Source of the DNA: Candidatus Thorarchaeota archaeon
GTDB lineage: Archaea; Asgardarchaeota; Thorarchaeia; Thorarchaeales; Thorarchaeaceae
Direction: 5' to 3'
NCBI GenBank assembly: GCA_013388835.1
Contig: JACAEL010000022.1
Coordinates: 1-42,676, forward strand
Length of the DNA: 42,676 nucleotides
Position 1 is the stretch's first letter; every line of letters starts with the position of its first letter. The notes beneath the pieces are model-generated. The model searched no databases. It was not told the origin of the DNA and saw nothing but the letters and a program-made list of their open reading frames with translations. This document shows positions 1 through 9,229 of the stretch, in pieces. A program made the translations under genes and the position numbers.

Positions 1-91
1 CTGTCAACCTCCCGGAGAGAGGACGTACAAGAAGCTTAAAAGCAGTTCTCACGGCTGACACATAGACAACCCTTCAGGGGTGGCATTGGGT

Positions 92-207
92 GCCGAGGTA
101 GCCAAGTTGGACCACGGCGCCGGTCTTGAGAACCGGTGTGCTCTGCACGCAGGAGTTCAAGGGCTGCGACACTACGTCGGGCCGAACACATCTCCTCCTC
201 GGCGCCA
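92..207 (+). tRNA. tRNA-Ser(UGA) with a T-loop intron
   Basis: Class II serine tRNA. Acceptor GCCGAGG (92-98) pairs with CCTCGGC (197-203), followed by G73 and an encoded CCA (205-207). The anticodon stem CCGGT/ACCGG encloses loop CTTGAGA, with anticodon TGA at 127-129. A long variable arm GTGC/GCAC (138-148) supports Ser. T-stem AGGAG (151-155) pairs with CTCCT (192-196), but the T-loop TTCAA..AT is interrupted by about 29 nt (161-189). The flanks can form a BHB fold: central helix GTTC/GAAC with 3-nt bulges AAG and ACA, which places the cuts between positions 58 and 59. Removal leaves 87 nt including CCA. The boundaries could shift by one base. A TATA-like CTTAAAAG lies at 35-42. Confidence 0.9.
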
Positions 208-331
208 CCAATGGCAGTACTCGTGGACGGCTGCCGCAGAGAGCGAATGAGGACATGGGACTCTCGCAGGTGCATTAGGGGAGGAACAAAAGAGCGGAAT
301 CCTTTTCGTTTGTATCTGTGCATCAGTATCC

Positions 332-1135
332 ATGCCATTTGTAGAGACCAATGGAGTGCGGACATACTACGAGCTCGAGGGAGCTGGTCCTCCGATTGTC
401 TTCATTCACGGGGCGGCATGTGACCGGGACATGTGGCGTCCACAGGTGGAGTACTTTGCAGACAAGTGCAGTGTGATCACATATGACCTGCGTGGACATG
501 GCAAGTCTCAGGGCTCGGACGGCAGATACAGCTGCAGACTCTTTGCGGACGACTTGAATGCACTGCTACAGAGTCTCGATGTCAGGGAACCAGTAATCTG
601 CGGCATCTCGTTGGGAGGTATGGTAGCTCAGGAATACACTGTGAGATATCAGCAGAATCTTCGTGGTCTAGTCCTTGCTGACACTGCAGTGTCAACCACA
701 CTGCGTTTCTCGGACAGAGTGCAGAAGGCATTGTTTCCGAAGAGGTTGGTCTTGTGGATGGTTAGGAACATGAGCAGGAAGAGGTATGCAGACTTCTCAT
801 TCCGGTTCTTCAAGATGGCCCCAAGTGTGCGTGAATACCTCGTAGAGAAGCAGCTTGCAATGAGTCAAGAAGAACTCCTGAAAGTGATTGAGGCGGCGTA
901 TGACTTTGAACTACTCGATTTGGCGTCTGTATCAGTGCCGACTCTGGTAATCATCGGGGAGAATGAACGCAAGTCGGTCTTTCCACACGCAGAGAAGATG
1001 CTCCAGCTGATATCAAACTCGAGAAAGGTGGTAATCCCAGGGGCAGGACATGCATCAAATCTGGAGAACCCGATGGGATTCAACCGGGCATTAGAGAAGT
1101 TCCTTTCTGAGCTTCCCAGTCCTAGAGCGACTTAG
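332..1135 (+). CDS. Alpha/beta-fold hydrolase
   Basis: 267-residue cytoplasmic hydrolase of the alpha/beta fold. The oxyanion-hole motif FIHG is at residues 24-27 and the nucleophile elbow GISLGG at 91-96 (Ser93). The acid is probably a Glu in GENE (210-213) and the base is His240 in GAGH. A Glu rather than Asp acid is slightly unusual. The length is normal for the family, whose members range over esterases, C-C hydrolases and haloperoxidases, so the substrate cannot be told. No signal peptide or membrane segment is visible. It converges on the Elp3 gene, and the two 3' ends overlap by 14 bp. Its stop codon is TAG. Confidence 0.88.
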   Translation: MPFVETNGVRTYYELEGAGPPIVFIHGAACDRDMWRPQVEYFADKCSVITYDLRGHGKSQGSDGRYSCRLFADDLNALLQSLDVREPVICGISLGGMVAQEYTVRYQQNLRGLVLADTAVSTTLRFSDRVQKALFPKRLVLWMVRNMSRKRYADFSFRFFKMAPSVREYLVEKQLAMSQEELLKVIEAAYDFELLDLASVSVPTLVIIGENERKSVFPHAEKMLQLISNSRKVVIPGAGHASNLENPMGFNRALEKFLSELPSPRAT

Positions 1136-2720
1136 CCATGTAGGGGCCCAAGTCCCTGAAACCCAGGCGCCGGTAGTACTCCTTCACACCCAGACCACTG
1201 TTAACAAGAATCGTGTCTGCTCCAAGCTCATCGCGCCCAATGCTCTCTGCAGCCTCTATGAGCCACTCACCCATTCCGAAGTGCTGCCACGCATCACTCC
1301 TTCTCTGACGCAGTTCAACAGCTGTCCCATATACCCTCAGTTCTCGGATAATCGCGCAAGGCCCAGCTGTCATCTCCCGTCTGTGCGATGCAGTGCTCGG
1401 GCGTCGGAGGCGCAGGAAACCAACTAGAACGTCATCTTCAGGGACTTCCAGAGACAGGAACAGTTCCTTGCCCCCAGAGGCGTCGTACTCCCTTCGGACC
1501 AAGACCACATCCGCCATGTTGACTCTCTTGCCAGTCCTGAGTTCGTAGTGTCCCACCTCCCGATATCGGATGGTACGGTCCCTGAGACCAAGCTGGTTCA
1601 TCCGCTTCTGGACAAGCTCGCGAAGGTTGCCACAGTCAAGTCCTGCCTCTATCTGATGAAGTGGGATGTCTCTCTGCATCCTCTGGATTCGGACATACTC
1701 GGGCATCTCGGCTATGGCAGTTGCCAAGAGACCTACAGTCTGGTCAGTATCATATGGCCGGTATTCCCCAGCCGTCCACCATTCATAGAGCTTTGTGTGC
1801 TTGACCACAATCGTAGGGTAGATCTTCAGCATATCGGGCCGGAAGGCCGGGTCTGAGAAGAGACGGCGAAAGTCGTTCAAGTCGGACTCGAATGTAGCCC
1901 CCGGGAGCCCCGGCATCATGTGGTACGCCACCTTTATGCCACTGTCACGGAGTAGCTGAGAGGCGCGGACAACGGAGTCAACGCCATGGCCTCTCGAAAC
2001 GCGGTGAAGAATTGAGTCAGAGAGAGTCTGGACACCAATCTCGACCCTTGTAGCGCCCATGTAGAGTAGCTCGTCAACGCTGCCAGGGGTCACCAGATCG
2101 GGTCGTGTCTCAAATGTTGTGCCAATGTTCCGGACAGGCGCTCTCTCATTCTTTCGCTTTGCCTCGTCCAGACTCCCACTCTCGGATTGATTCATCGCGT
2201 CAAGGCAACGCTTCACAAACTCTGCTCTATACTGGGCGTCCTTTGAGCACCAGTCGCCACCCATGACAATCAGTTCGGCCTTCTGGGTTGTGTGACCGGT
2301 GGCCCGGAGCTGGTCAAGCCGACTGTGCACCTGTCGAAACGGATCGAAGTCATTCTGAATCCCTCGCATGGTTGCAGGCTCATGGCCGGTGTAGCTCTGG
2401 GGAACACCGAGGTCTGGCCCACCGGGACAGTAAGCGCACTTGCCATGGGGACAGGCCTGCGGTCGAGTCATGACAGCAATCACTGCCACCCCGGAAGCAG
2501 TCCGGACCGGGCGTTTGCGTAGCAGTCTGCTCAGAAAGTCCACCTCCTCCGGTCGCGCATGTCCAAGTATGTCCGCATTAGATGGGATTGTGGGTAGATG
2601 ATACCTTGCGCAGACCCGGTTCTTCAGCCGGTTGATGTGATGCCTGTCGAGGGGTACCTCTGAACGCAGGATCTCTTCGATAATCTCTCTGCAGACGGAG
2701 GCGGATGTCGCTTCAGGCAT
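1122..2720 (-). CDS. elp3: Elp3-type tRNA uridine-34 carboxymethyltransferase
   Basis: 532-residue radical-SAM/acetyltransferase enzyme. Known role: Elp3 uses S-adenosylmethionine and acetyl-CoA to build the cm5 side chain on wobble uridine 34 of tRNA, and in archaea it acts without the other Elongator subunits. The iron-sulfur cysteines form C-x4-C-x2-C at 90, 95 and 98 (CPHGKCAYC). A TIM-barrel core follows, with motifs such as GVQTLSD and YHMMPGLPG. The C-terminal 140 residues are GNAT-like, ending in NSGLGVKEYYRRLGF. Length matches the family. Several tRNAs in this window (Ser UGA, Lys UUU, Arg UCG) have U34 and are plausible substrates by inference. Confidence 0.95.
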   Translation of the reverse strand: MPEATSASVCREIIEEILRSEVPLDRHHINRLKNRVCARYHLPTIPSNADILGHARPEEVDFLSRLLRKRPVRTASGVAVIAVMTRPQACPHGKCAYCPGGPDLGVPQSYTGHEPATMRGIQNDFDPFRQVHSRLDQLRATGHTTQKAELIVMGGDWCSKDAQYRAEFVKRCLDAMNQSESGSLDEAKRKNERAPVRNIGTTFETRPDLVTPGSVDELLYMGATRVEIGVQTLSDSILHRVSRGHGVDSVVRASQLLRDSGIKVAYHMMPGLPGATFESDLNDFRRLFSDPAFRPDMLKIYPTIVVKHTKLYEWWTAGEYRPYDTDQTVGLLATAIAEMPEYVRIQRMQRDIPLHQIEAGLDCGNLRELVQKRMNQLGLRDRTIRYREVGHYELRTGKRVNMADVVLVRREYDASGGKELFLSLEVPEDDVLVGFLRLRRPSTASHRREMTAGPCAIIRELRVYGTAVELRQRRSDAWQHFGMGEWLIEAAESIGRDELGADTILVNSGLGVKEYYRRLGFRDLGPYMAKSL

Positions 2721-2791
2721 TGGAGCCTGCTGAGTGGGATGTGCTCATTAATGCCACGATAGGGGGCAAAAAGATGGTGATGCTTGGATAG

Positions 2792-2800
2792 CTTTTTATT
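2792..2800 (+). promoter_or_regulatory. TATA-like box upstream of rps30e
   Basis: CTTTTTATT about 40-48 nt upstream of the eS30 start codon. This would place transcription initiation near 2822, leaving a short leader that carries an AGGGG ribosome-binding site (2827-2831). Confidence 0.5.
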
Positions 2801-2839
2801 GGCTTGGCAGAGCCATGAATATGAACAGGGGAACAAGAT

Positions 2840-3001
2840 ATGCCAGGTTCACACGGCTCACTCACAAAGGCGGGAAAGGTCCGAGAGTCCACGCCAAAGG
2901 TCACCGGGCGTGAGCGACATACTCCAATCCCGCGCGTGCGCAACAAGCGCAACTATGTCAAGAGGTTCATCCGCGGGCGTACCGTCGGTGTCAGAGCTTA
3001 G
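2840..3001 (+). CDS. rps30e: Small ribosomal subunit protein eS30
   Basis: A 53-residue basic protein starting [15 protein letters not shown] and continuing [21 protein letters not shown]. This matches the eS30 pattern of a GSLT-AGKV start, a TPK segment and an NRRNY-KRF-like end. eS30 belongs to the small subunit and lies near the decoding centre. AGGGG 9 nt upstream is a plausible ribosome-binding site. It is a stand-alone gene between the divergent elp3 and the convergent pyrK, and its stop overlaps the end of pyrK by 11 bp. eS30 is common in TACK and Asgard archaea and usually missing from Euryarchaeota, so it helps place the organism. Confidence 0.9.
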   Translation: MPGSHGSLTKAGKVRESTPKVTGRERHTPIPRVRNKRNYVKRFIRGRTVGVRA

Positions 3002-3833
3002 AGGAGAAGCTCCTTTTCACTCCTGTGGCATCCCTCTGGTAGTTTCCAAACTCAGTCAGCTCCATGAGGCGTGATTCATCAAATACAGGACCGTCCAAGC
3101 AGACCAAGTCACCAGTCGGGTCCATGGCACAGGTGCCACATAGGCCGCAGCCACACTTCATATGCCTTTCCAGAGATGCCTGAATGTGAATACCAAGTTC
3201 ACGTGTGAGACGATACAGGTTGATCATCATCATCTCAGGACCACAGGTATATACCCTGTCGAAACTCGACTCATTCAGAATCTCCGCTGCCAGTTGTGTC
3301 GCGAGCCCGCGGTATCCTGCGGACCCGTCATCTGTAGCAGTCCTGACAGTCAGTCTAGGGGTCTTGATGGACCTCAGCTCGGTTTCAAACAGCAACTCAC
3401 TACTCGTTCTAGCGCCTACGACCACAGTGGTCTCAGCCCCCAGCTGGACCAGACTGTGAATGAGCGGCCGAAGAGGCGCCATTCCAATGCCGCCACCTAC
3501 AACCAATGCTCTGTCCCGGAAGACTCGGAAACCATTCCCAAACGGGCCACGGAGTCCCAGACGGTCGCCTTCTGACATCGATGCGAGAGCCTGAGTGGCA
3601 GGTCCCACAGGCAATACCGAGATGCCGGTCTCAGAGTCCTCCCAATAGGATATGCTCATTGGAATCTCATCTATGCCCGGCGTCCAGACCATCAGGAATT
3701 GACCGGGTTGGAATGGTTCAGCATGGTCCGACTCAAGATACAGTGTACGCACACGCTTGTTTTCCTGTCTCACGCGCCTGATTCTTACAGACCTTGGACG
3801 ACCCATCCTGTGCTCTATAGTCATGACAATCAA
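2991..3833 (-). CDS. pyrK: Dihydroorotate dehydrogenase electron-transfer subunit (PyrK)
   Basis: 280-residue ferredoxin-reductase-type subunit. It carries FAD and a [2Fe-2S] cluster and passes electrons from dihydroorotate oxidation in PyrD to NAD+, in de novo pyrimidine synthesis. An N-terminal FAD-binding barrel (about 15-105) is followed by a nucleotide-binding domain with [11 protein letters not shown] near 111-121. The cluster ligands are C227, C232, C235 and C245 (C-x4-C-x2-C-x9-C). The start overlaps the end of pyrD by 4 bp (ATGA), the usual coupling for a heterotetrameric class 1B enzyme. The 3' end overlaps convergent rps30e. Confidence 0.93.
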   Translation of the reverse strand: MIVMTIEHRMGRPRSVRIRRVRQENKRVRTLYLESDHAEPFQPGQFLMVWTPGIDEIPMSISYWEDSETGISVLPVGPATQALASMSEGDRLGLRGPFGNGFRVFRDRALVVGGGIGMAPLRPLIHSLVQLGAETTVVVGARTSSELLFETELRSIKTPRLTVRTATDDGSAGYRGLATQLAAEILNESSFDRVYTCGPEMMMINLYRLTRELGIHIQASLERHMKCGCGLCGTCAMDPTGDLVCLDGPVFDESRLMELTEFGNYQRDATGVKRSFSSKL

Positions 3834-4705
3834 CTCCGCGCAGCAAGACCTATGATTTCAGAAAGCTCAGAGAAGCCCGCTTCTCGCAGGTAGGCCTCCA
3901 CACCCTCCCGAACTCTCTTGAACACGTCCATTCCCCAGAGGACACCCGTACCAATCTGGATGGCACTGGCGCCCGCCAAGTGCATCTCTACTGCATCTTC
4001 CCATGTAGACACTCCGCCCACACCAATCACAGGTATGCTCAGCGCTTGATAGAGGTCGTACACACAACGTACGGCAATTGGGAAGATTGGAGGACCGGAC
4101 AGCCCACCAAAACGATTGCCCAACACAGGTCGTCGCTGGTGGATGTCAATGCGCATTGCGCGTACGGTGTTGATTGCTACCACTGCATCCGCACCTGCTC
4201 TCTCCGCGGAGGCGCCCACCGACACGATGTCTGACGCATTCGGCGTCAGTTTTGCGAAGACCGGACAACTCACTAGGTCCTTCACGGTCTTTACGTAGCG
4301 ATACGTCAGCTGGGGGTCATGCGATATCTGACTTATCTCTGCATGAGGACAGGACAGATTCAGCTCTATTGCGCTAGGCCGGACTTCGGCAGCCTTTGAT
4401 GCGACCTTTGCAATCTCGTCAAGAGAGTTACCGAATATGCTGAGGACAACAGGGACCCCGATCGTTGCGAGGTCTGATAGCTCGTCCACAAAAGCATCGA
4501 TACCGGGGTTGGTCAGACCGACTGCGTTCAGGAGACCTCCATGTGAGACTGTCAGTACCGGACCGTCATGTCCCTTGCGCGGGGTCAGACCAATGGACTT
4601 CGTCACAACTGCGTCGGCCCCGTTTCGCGCGACTCTTCTGAGCAGTGATGCAGTCATCCCAAGCACGCCCGATGCAAGCCAGTAACCGGAGATCCTCATG
4701 CGCAC
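3830..4705 (-). CDS. pyrD: Dihydroorotate dehydrogenase catalytic subunit (class 1B)
   Basis: 291-residue FMN TIM-barrel enzyme that oxidises dihydroorotate to orotate. It contains AVGLTNPGID (61-70) and ELNLSCPH (114-121) with Cys119 as the likely catalytic base of class 1 enzymes; class 2 has Ser. FMN-phosphate loops GVGGVSTWEDA and GASAIQIGTG are near the C-terminus. Adjacent pyrK marks it as class 1B. The start ATG is preceded by a region shared with the divergent nop5 promoter. Length fits the family. Confidence 0.94.
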   Translation of the reverse strand: MRMRISGYWLASGVLGMTASLLRRVARNGADAVVTKSIGLTPRKGHDGPVLTVSHGGLLNAVGLTNPGIDAFVDELSDLATIGVPVVLSIFGNSLDEIAKVASKAAEVRPSAIELNLSCPHAEISQISHDPQLTYRYVKTVKDLVSCPVFAKLTPNASDIVSVGASAERAGADAVVAINTVRAMRIDIHQRRPVLGNRFGGLSGPPIFPIAVRCVYDLYQALSIPVIGVGGVSTWEDAVEMHLAGASAIQIGTGVLWGMDVFKRVREGVEAYLREAGFSELSEIIGLAARS

Positions 4706-4811
4706 TCGCCCCTGTCAGATACCGGACGGGTGTAATAAGCACAAGGGCGGCCGAAGAGACAGACATTTATCAGGCACCTAGACTCCAGTGAACTATTGGA
4801 GCTCCCGAGTC

Positions 4812-6059
4812 ATGTTAGTCTACCTCGTCAGTACTGCATACGGGTTGTTCGCCCTTGATGAAAACAGCAGAGTCCTGATTGAGATGTGGACCTATCCGGA
4901 TATCGAGAAGTCCATACAGGAACTGAGCCAGCTCAATCAGGGAGAGACCACTGACATGCTGGGGGAGATGGTCAACAGAGTCAGAGCCCTCAACCCCGAG
5001 GCAGTGGTGGTCGAGCAACCGGAGATGGCGAGGGCACTGACCAACACGGGGCTAGAAACTAGGCTTGAAACTGTGTCTTTGCCAATCAAGTGGTTCAGGA
5101 CAGCCTTGGTGGACCAATTAGTCAATGCCAAGACCGCAGGTCCAGAATGTGACACAAAGCGGTTCTTGAAGCAGGTCGCAGTTGGGCTCGCACAACAGAC
5201 GATAACGCGAGCCAGTGAAGAGAGGGACATATTGACAAAGCAAGCGATAGATGCCATTGACGAGTTGGACAAGGCCATCAACATAATAGCCATGCGAACC
5301 CGCGAGTGGTTCTCCATGTACCAGCCAGCACTTGACCGTCTGGTGGAAGACAATGAGGTCTTCAGCAGACTCGTGACTAACGTGAGGACGAGTGAGAATG
5401 TGGACCTTGACGCACTCCGAGAGATGGGTCTGACGGCAGAGCTGGCGGATGCGGTGGTGTCTTCTTCAGTCAGCGGCACAGGAGGAACACTGAGTGAACA
5501 GGATTTGGAGGCCATCCGCACTCTGGCTGAAACCGTTGAAAACATGTATAGGTCACGACGGCGACTTGAAGAGTACATTCAGACAATGATGAAGTCCATC
5601 GCGCCGAACATAACAGCCCTAGTGGGCCCAGTGGTGGGGGCCAGATTGATTAGTCTGGCAGGCTCGCTAAAGGACTTGGCAGCCCGTCCGTCAAGCACAG
5701 TTCAGGTACTGGGTGCTGAGAGAGCACTCTTCAGAAGTCTCAAGACAGGAACGGACCCACCCAAACACGGAGTCATCTTTCAGGTCGCCGATATCAACGC
5801 AGCACCCTACTGGCAAAGAGGAAGAATTGCCAGGGCTCTGGCAGGCAAACTCTCGATAGCAGCAAGAATCGACGCATTCTCCAAGAGAGACATGGGCGAA
5901 GAACTCCGACTGAGCTTCCAGAGGCGTGTTGAAGAGATAAGAAGGCAGAACCCGGAGGCACCTCCGCCAAGACCAACCAAGAGGGGCGAGCCGAGGCGTA
6001 CATATCGAAGAGGGCGTGGTTTCGGAAAACCATCTGGGAGAGGAGGTAGGCGACATTGA
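4812..6059 (+). CDS. nop5: Nop5 (Nop56/58) core protein of C/D box RNPs
   Basis: Scaffold of archaeal box C/D ribonucleoproteins. It bridges L7Ae on the guide RNA to fibrillarin, which 2'-O-methylates rRNA and tRNA. An N-terminal fibrillarin-binding domain (MLVYLVSTAYGLFAL) is followed by a long coiled coil and the NOP domain around residues 250-330 (NITALVGPVVGARLI, then KHGVIFQ). A basic Arg/Gly tail closes it. The frame is open back to a GTG at 4788. The ATG at 4812 is preferred because homologues begin directly at this beta strand; a TATA-like CATTTATC near 4763 would leave about 20 nt of leader. It overlaps flpA by 4 bp. Confidence 0.93.
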   Translation: MLVYLVSTAYGLFALDENSRVLIEMWTYPDIEKSIQELSQLNQGETTDMLGEMVNRVRALNPEAVVVEQPEMARALTNTGLETRLETVSLPIKWFRTALVDQLVNAKTAGPECDTKRFLKQVAVGLAQQTITRASEERDILTKQAIDAIDELDKAINIIAMRTREWFSMYQPALDRLVEDNEVFSRLVTNVRTSENVDLDALREMGLTAELADAVVSSSVSGTGGTLSEQDLEAIRTLAETVENMYRSRRRLEEYIQTMMKSIAPNITALVGPVVGARLISLAGSLKDLAARPSSTVQVLGAERALFRSLKTGTDPPKHGVIFQVADINAAPYWQRGRIARALAGKLSIAARIDAFSKRDMGEELRLSFQRRVEEIRRQNPEAPPPRPTKRGEPRRTYRRGRGFGKPSGRGGRRH

Positions 6060-6742
6060 GAGTCACCAACCATCGATTTCCCGGTGTCTATGTGACAGAA
6101 GAGGAAGACAGGAAGTACCTTGCGACGAAGTCGCTGACGCAGGACATTCAGAGCTTCTATGGAGAGCGAGTCGTGAAGGTCGATCAAGATGTCTACCGAC
6201 AATGGTCTCCGAGAAGGTCCAAGCTGTCAGCAGCCATTCAGAATGGACTGAGGGAACTCCCAATCCAACCCGGTTCCAGAGTGCTGTACTTGGGGGCAGC
6301 ATCTGGTACCACAGTGAGCCATGTTTCGGACGTGGTTGGGGAAACAGGTCTGGTTGCTGCGGTTGAGTTCTCAGCAAAGACCGCAAGGGGACTCCTGCGG
6401 CTTGCAGGGCTGCGCTCGAATGTTGTGCCGATAGTAGAGGATGCGCGACACCCATCCAGATACACCTCGTTGCTGACCGGCACGGTTGACGTGGTCTACC
6501 AAGATGTAGCACAGCCGGACCAAGCAAGAATCCTCTCTGACAATCTCAGGACATTCTGCTCATTCGGGTCATGGGGGATGATTGCCATCAAGGCAAGAAG
6601 CATAGACTCCGCATCAGACGCATCCCAAGTCATTGATCGAGAGATAACGAATCTCGACTTGCTAGGACTGGAGGTCGTTGAAGAGGTCAACCTAGAGCCC
6701 TTCGAGAAGGACCACATGATGGTAACAGTCAGAGTGAGGTAG
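6056..6742 (+). CDS. flpA: Fibrillarin-like rRNA/tRNA 2'-O-methyltransferase
   Basis: 228-residue methyltransferase of box C/D RNPs. It carries the SAM-binding loop YLGAASGTTVSHVSD near residues 74-88, an acidic VVAAVEFSAKTAR strand after it, and the catalytic-region motif VVYQDVAQPDQ. It starts with TTG in a TTGA overlap with the nop5 stop, so the two partners are translationally coupled. N-terminal HRFPGVYVTEEEDRKYLAT matches the archaeal family start. Stop codon TAG. Confidence 0.94.
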   Translation: MRVTNHRFPGVYVTEEEDRKYLATKSLTQDIQSFYGERVVKVDQDVYRQWSPRRSKLSAAIQNGLRELPIQPGSRVLYLGAASGTTVSHVSDVVGETGLVAAVEFSAKTARGLLRLAGLRSNVVPIVEDARHPSRYTSLLTGTVDVVYQDVAQPDQARILSDNLRTFCSFGSWGMIAIKARSIDSASDASQVIDREITNLDLLGLEVVEEVNLEPFEKDHMMVTVRVR

Positions 6743-6750
6743 AGCGCTCC

Positions 6751-7185
6751 TTGAGCGATCACATTGAGCGTATGCTGGAACGCGAGATTGACAGCGTAAA
6801 CGACCACCTTCCGAAGAAGGCTGTGCCTCTGAGGGACCTAATGAGGATGAGCAGACCCACGTACGAAACAAGAGGGGGCGAGACCTCCTTCCTAGTCAGG
6901 AAGGAGCTGGAGTACGTTGCCAGTGAAGTCCCAGAACGGTACCACGGTGATGTGATGATTCCGGTGGTGATTCTGAGACGAATGGACTTAGGACAGGGAA
7001 TCTACACAGTGGCTGGGACAAAACCAACACTCTTCTTGATCCATCGCATCTTGGGCGACGCAGACGGAGACTGGGACAGACTCGGAAGCTGGGAGGCAGT
7101 CGACAGACTTGCCCGCCCTCAAGTGCAACTGGTCAGGAGAAGGTTGCCTTCGACCACTTGCATCGGATTCACCACGCAATGCTAG
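6751..7185 (+). CDS. UPF0216 / DUF61 family protein
   Basis: 144-residue protein matching the archaeal DUF61 pattern: an N-terminal NDHLPKKAVPLRDLM segment, then SFLVRKELEYVASEVP, a central IPVVILRR strand, and a C-terminal LVRRRLPSTTCIGF. The biochemical role of the family is not known to me. It begins with TTG 8 bp after flpA on the same strand, so it probably belongs to the nop5-flpA operon, and a link to RNA metabolism is an inference from that position only. Stop codon TAG. Confidence 0.72.
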   Translation: MSDHIERMLEREIDSVNDHLPKKAVPLRDLMRMSRPTYETRGGETSFLVRKELEYVASEVPERYHGDVMIPVVILRRMDLGQGIYTVAGTKPTLFLIHRILGDADGDWDRLGSWEAVDRLARPQVQLVRRRLPSTTCIGFTTQC

Positions 7186-7271
7186 AGTCCGTTTCTTGCT
7201 TCGGTCTTCGACTCAGCTGCCAATTAGCAAATCTGAAAAGGCAGGTTCACGGAGTCTTTCTGATAGTGAGT

Positions 7272-8240
7272 ATGACAAGAGATAGAACCCAGCTCCTAGA
7301 AGAGGCCGAAAACCGCCTAGTGGAGGCTGGATTTACTATATCCACTCGCTGTGACATCAGACCCAGCTGCTTTGACCTAGTGGCTCGCAGGGGAGACCAG
7401 ATTGTCTTGGTCAAGGTGCTCGCAAATATAGATGCCATGACAGAGGAGGATGCCAAGGCTTTGGGGATTGTCGCCGCTTTCTTTAACGCAACCCCGCTCG
7501 TGGTAGGGCTCAGGACACGTCGCAGCCCTCTAGAGGAGGGACTGGTCTACCGCCGGTATGGAGTCACAGCAATCACACCAGCGCTAATAGCTAGCGAGGT
7601 CTCAGAAGACAAACGGCCTCGGAGCTTTGTACAGAGGGGCGGCAGGTTTGTAGAGATAGATGGCGCGGAACTCAGGAGGGCTCGTGAAGTCCGCGGGATG
7701 ACTCAGGAGCAGCTTGCAGACTGTGTACAGGTGTCTGCACGGGCGATTCTTGCCTACGAGAGGGAGGAGATGGATGTGAGCACCGAGGTCGCAGAGCAGC
7801 TTGAAACAGTCCTTGAAACAGACCTGATAATTCCAATTGATGTGTTTCGCAAGTCGGATACCAAAGGTCTGACACAGAGAAACCTGCCTGAAATCCCAGA
7901 GAACGTTTCATATCTGGAGAAACGTGTCAGGGACTTCTTTGAACGCCTGGGAATGAAGGTGCTGTGGACGGACCGTGCACCATTCGACCTGGCTGCGAAG
8001 GAGAAAGGTCCTCCACTGATGTCGAGTGTGGGGTCAATCAGGAACCCGGGGCTACAGAAGCGGGTGGAGATAATCAAGAGCGTTTCCAAGGTCACCGAGT
8101 CGGAGGCAGTGGTGATTATCGAGGAAGGAAAGGCTGACGAGAATATCGCGGACATCCCGGTCATAAGACAACTCGAGCTTGATGAGATAGACAAGCCACA
8201 GGAGCTGCGGAGAATAATAGCGGAACGTTCTGATGGCTGA
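7272..8240 (+). CDS. Archaeal HTH-type transcriptional regulator (COG1395-like)
   Basis: 322 residues from the ATG at 7272; the frame is open further upstream, but the extra N-terminus overlaps the DUF61 gene and looks non-conserved. The N-terminal third resembles a restriction-endonuclease-like fold (CFDLVARRGDQIVLVKVLANID). It is followed near residues 130-190 by a Cro/C1-type helix-turn-helix (LRRAREVRGMTQEQLADCVQ with SARAILAYERE). The C-terminal domain again contains a nuclease-like strand pattern (MKVLWTDRAPFDLAAKE). This fused architecture is typical of COG1395. Targets are unknown. It follows the nop5 cluster on the same strand. Confidence 0.75.
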   Translation: MTRDRTQLLEEAENRLVEAGFTISTRCDIRPSCFDLVARRGDQIVLVKVLANIDAMTEEDAKALGIVAAFFNATPLVVGLRTRRSPLEEGLVYRRYGVTAITPALIASEVSEDKRPRSFVQRGGRFVEIDGAELRRAREVRGMTQEQLADCVQVSARAILAYEREEMDVSTEVAEQLETVLETDLIIPIDVFRKSDTKGLTQRNLPEIPENVSYLEKRVRDFFERLGMKVLWTDRAPFDLAAKEKGPPLMSSVGSIRNPGLQKRVEIIKSVSKVTESEAVVIIEEGKADENIADIPVIRQLELDEIDKPQELRRIIAERSDG

Positions 8241-8244
8241 TTAC

Positions 8245-8988
8245 TCATTCTGACAGACGAGAAGACCTCCAAGTCTTTCGTACTATGTCTGGCAGTTCTT
8301 CGTGCCGTTCTAGGAAGCCTCTGACAAAGGCGATACTCTTGGGGTCGGAGGGATAACCAGACCCAAAGTCACCATACTCGCGATGCAGAAGCTGCACTGC
8401 AGAGTCGCGCTCGACCTTTGCCACTATCGATGCAGCAGACACGACGGGATATGTCGAGTCCGCCTTGTGACAGGATATCAATGTGCAGTCTTCTGGCTGA
8501 ATCCCGGCGTGCTCCAGAACCATCCTGCCAAATCGTTCCGGATTGACGTCTGCTGCATCCAGTATGGCACTGGAGGGCTTCATAGTACGTAGCGCCAGAG
8601 CAAAGGCGCGGACCTCTATCACGTTCAGCGTGACTCCTTGTGTCCTGAGCCGATCAATGTCTGCAGCAGAAACTGTCTGTACAGAGACGTCAATGGCAAT
8701 CTCCCGAATCGCCTCACAGAGGGCACTCCTCCTTCTGGGAGTCAGGCTCTTGGAGTCGCGCACACCAATCTCCTTCAGACGCAGAATGCCCTCCGGGTCT
8801 GCAAGGACCCCGCAGACCACGAGTGGTCCAATCATGGGCCCCCGTCCGGCCTCATCGACGCCCGCAATGCGCCATGACTCAGGAGGCAGGGGACTCATTC
8901 CAGCAGATTCCTCAGCATCGTTCGTATCTAGTTGGACATTGTCCTGTATAGGAGACTTGTCATGCCCAGGACACTGCACTGAAGCCAT
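8245..8988 (-). CDS. rnhB: Ribonuclease HII
   Basis: 247-residue enzyme cutting the RNA strand of RNA-DNA hybrids and misincorporated ribonucleotides. Catalytic motif GVDEAGRGPMIGPLV is at 43-57 (Asp45, Glu46). Further conserved blocks are ILDAADVNPERF and ISCHKADSTYPVVSAASIVAKVERD. Family proteins usually begin just before the first strand, so the first 30-35 residues may be an extension, or translation may begin at Met31 (8898). A TATA-like CTTATATGG on the minus strand near 9046 precedes it. It converges on the COG1395 regulator with 4 bp between stops. Confidence 0.93.
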   Translation of the reverse strand: MASVQCPGHDKSPIQDNVQLDTNDAEESAGMSPLPPESWRIAGVDEAGRGPMIGPLVVCGVLADPEGILRLKEIGVRDSKSLTPRRRSALCEAIREIAIDVSVQTVSAADIDRLRTQGVTLNVIEVRAFALALRTMKPSSAILDAADVNPERFGRMVLEHAGIQPEDCTLISCHKADSTYPVVSAASIVAKVERDSAVQLLHREYGDFGSGYPSDPKSIAFVRGFLERHEELPDIVRKTWRSSRLSE

Positions 8989-9229
8989 TCCTTAGAGGCA
9001 CGCAAGTCTCGGACGGCCTGATTCTCAGTACAAGTACATCTGGCCATATAAGTTCCACTTACAACGCGTTCGAGTCGATCCGGCACTCAGGCAGTCTTTT
9101 GCAGACTCTTGTGTCGTCGACATCTCTCTCCATGAATTACACTCGATGGTCTTCGGACACCACAGACACGAACTCTAGGCACAATTCCTCTCAACGGCAA
9201 TAGGCTTCTAGGTATGTCCTGAGAGAATG

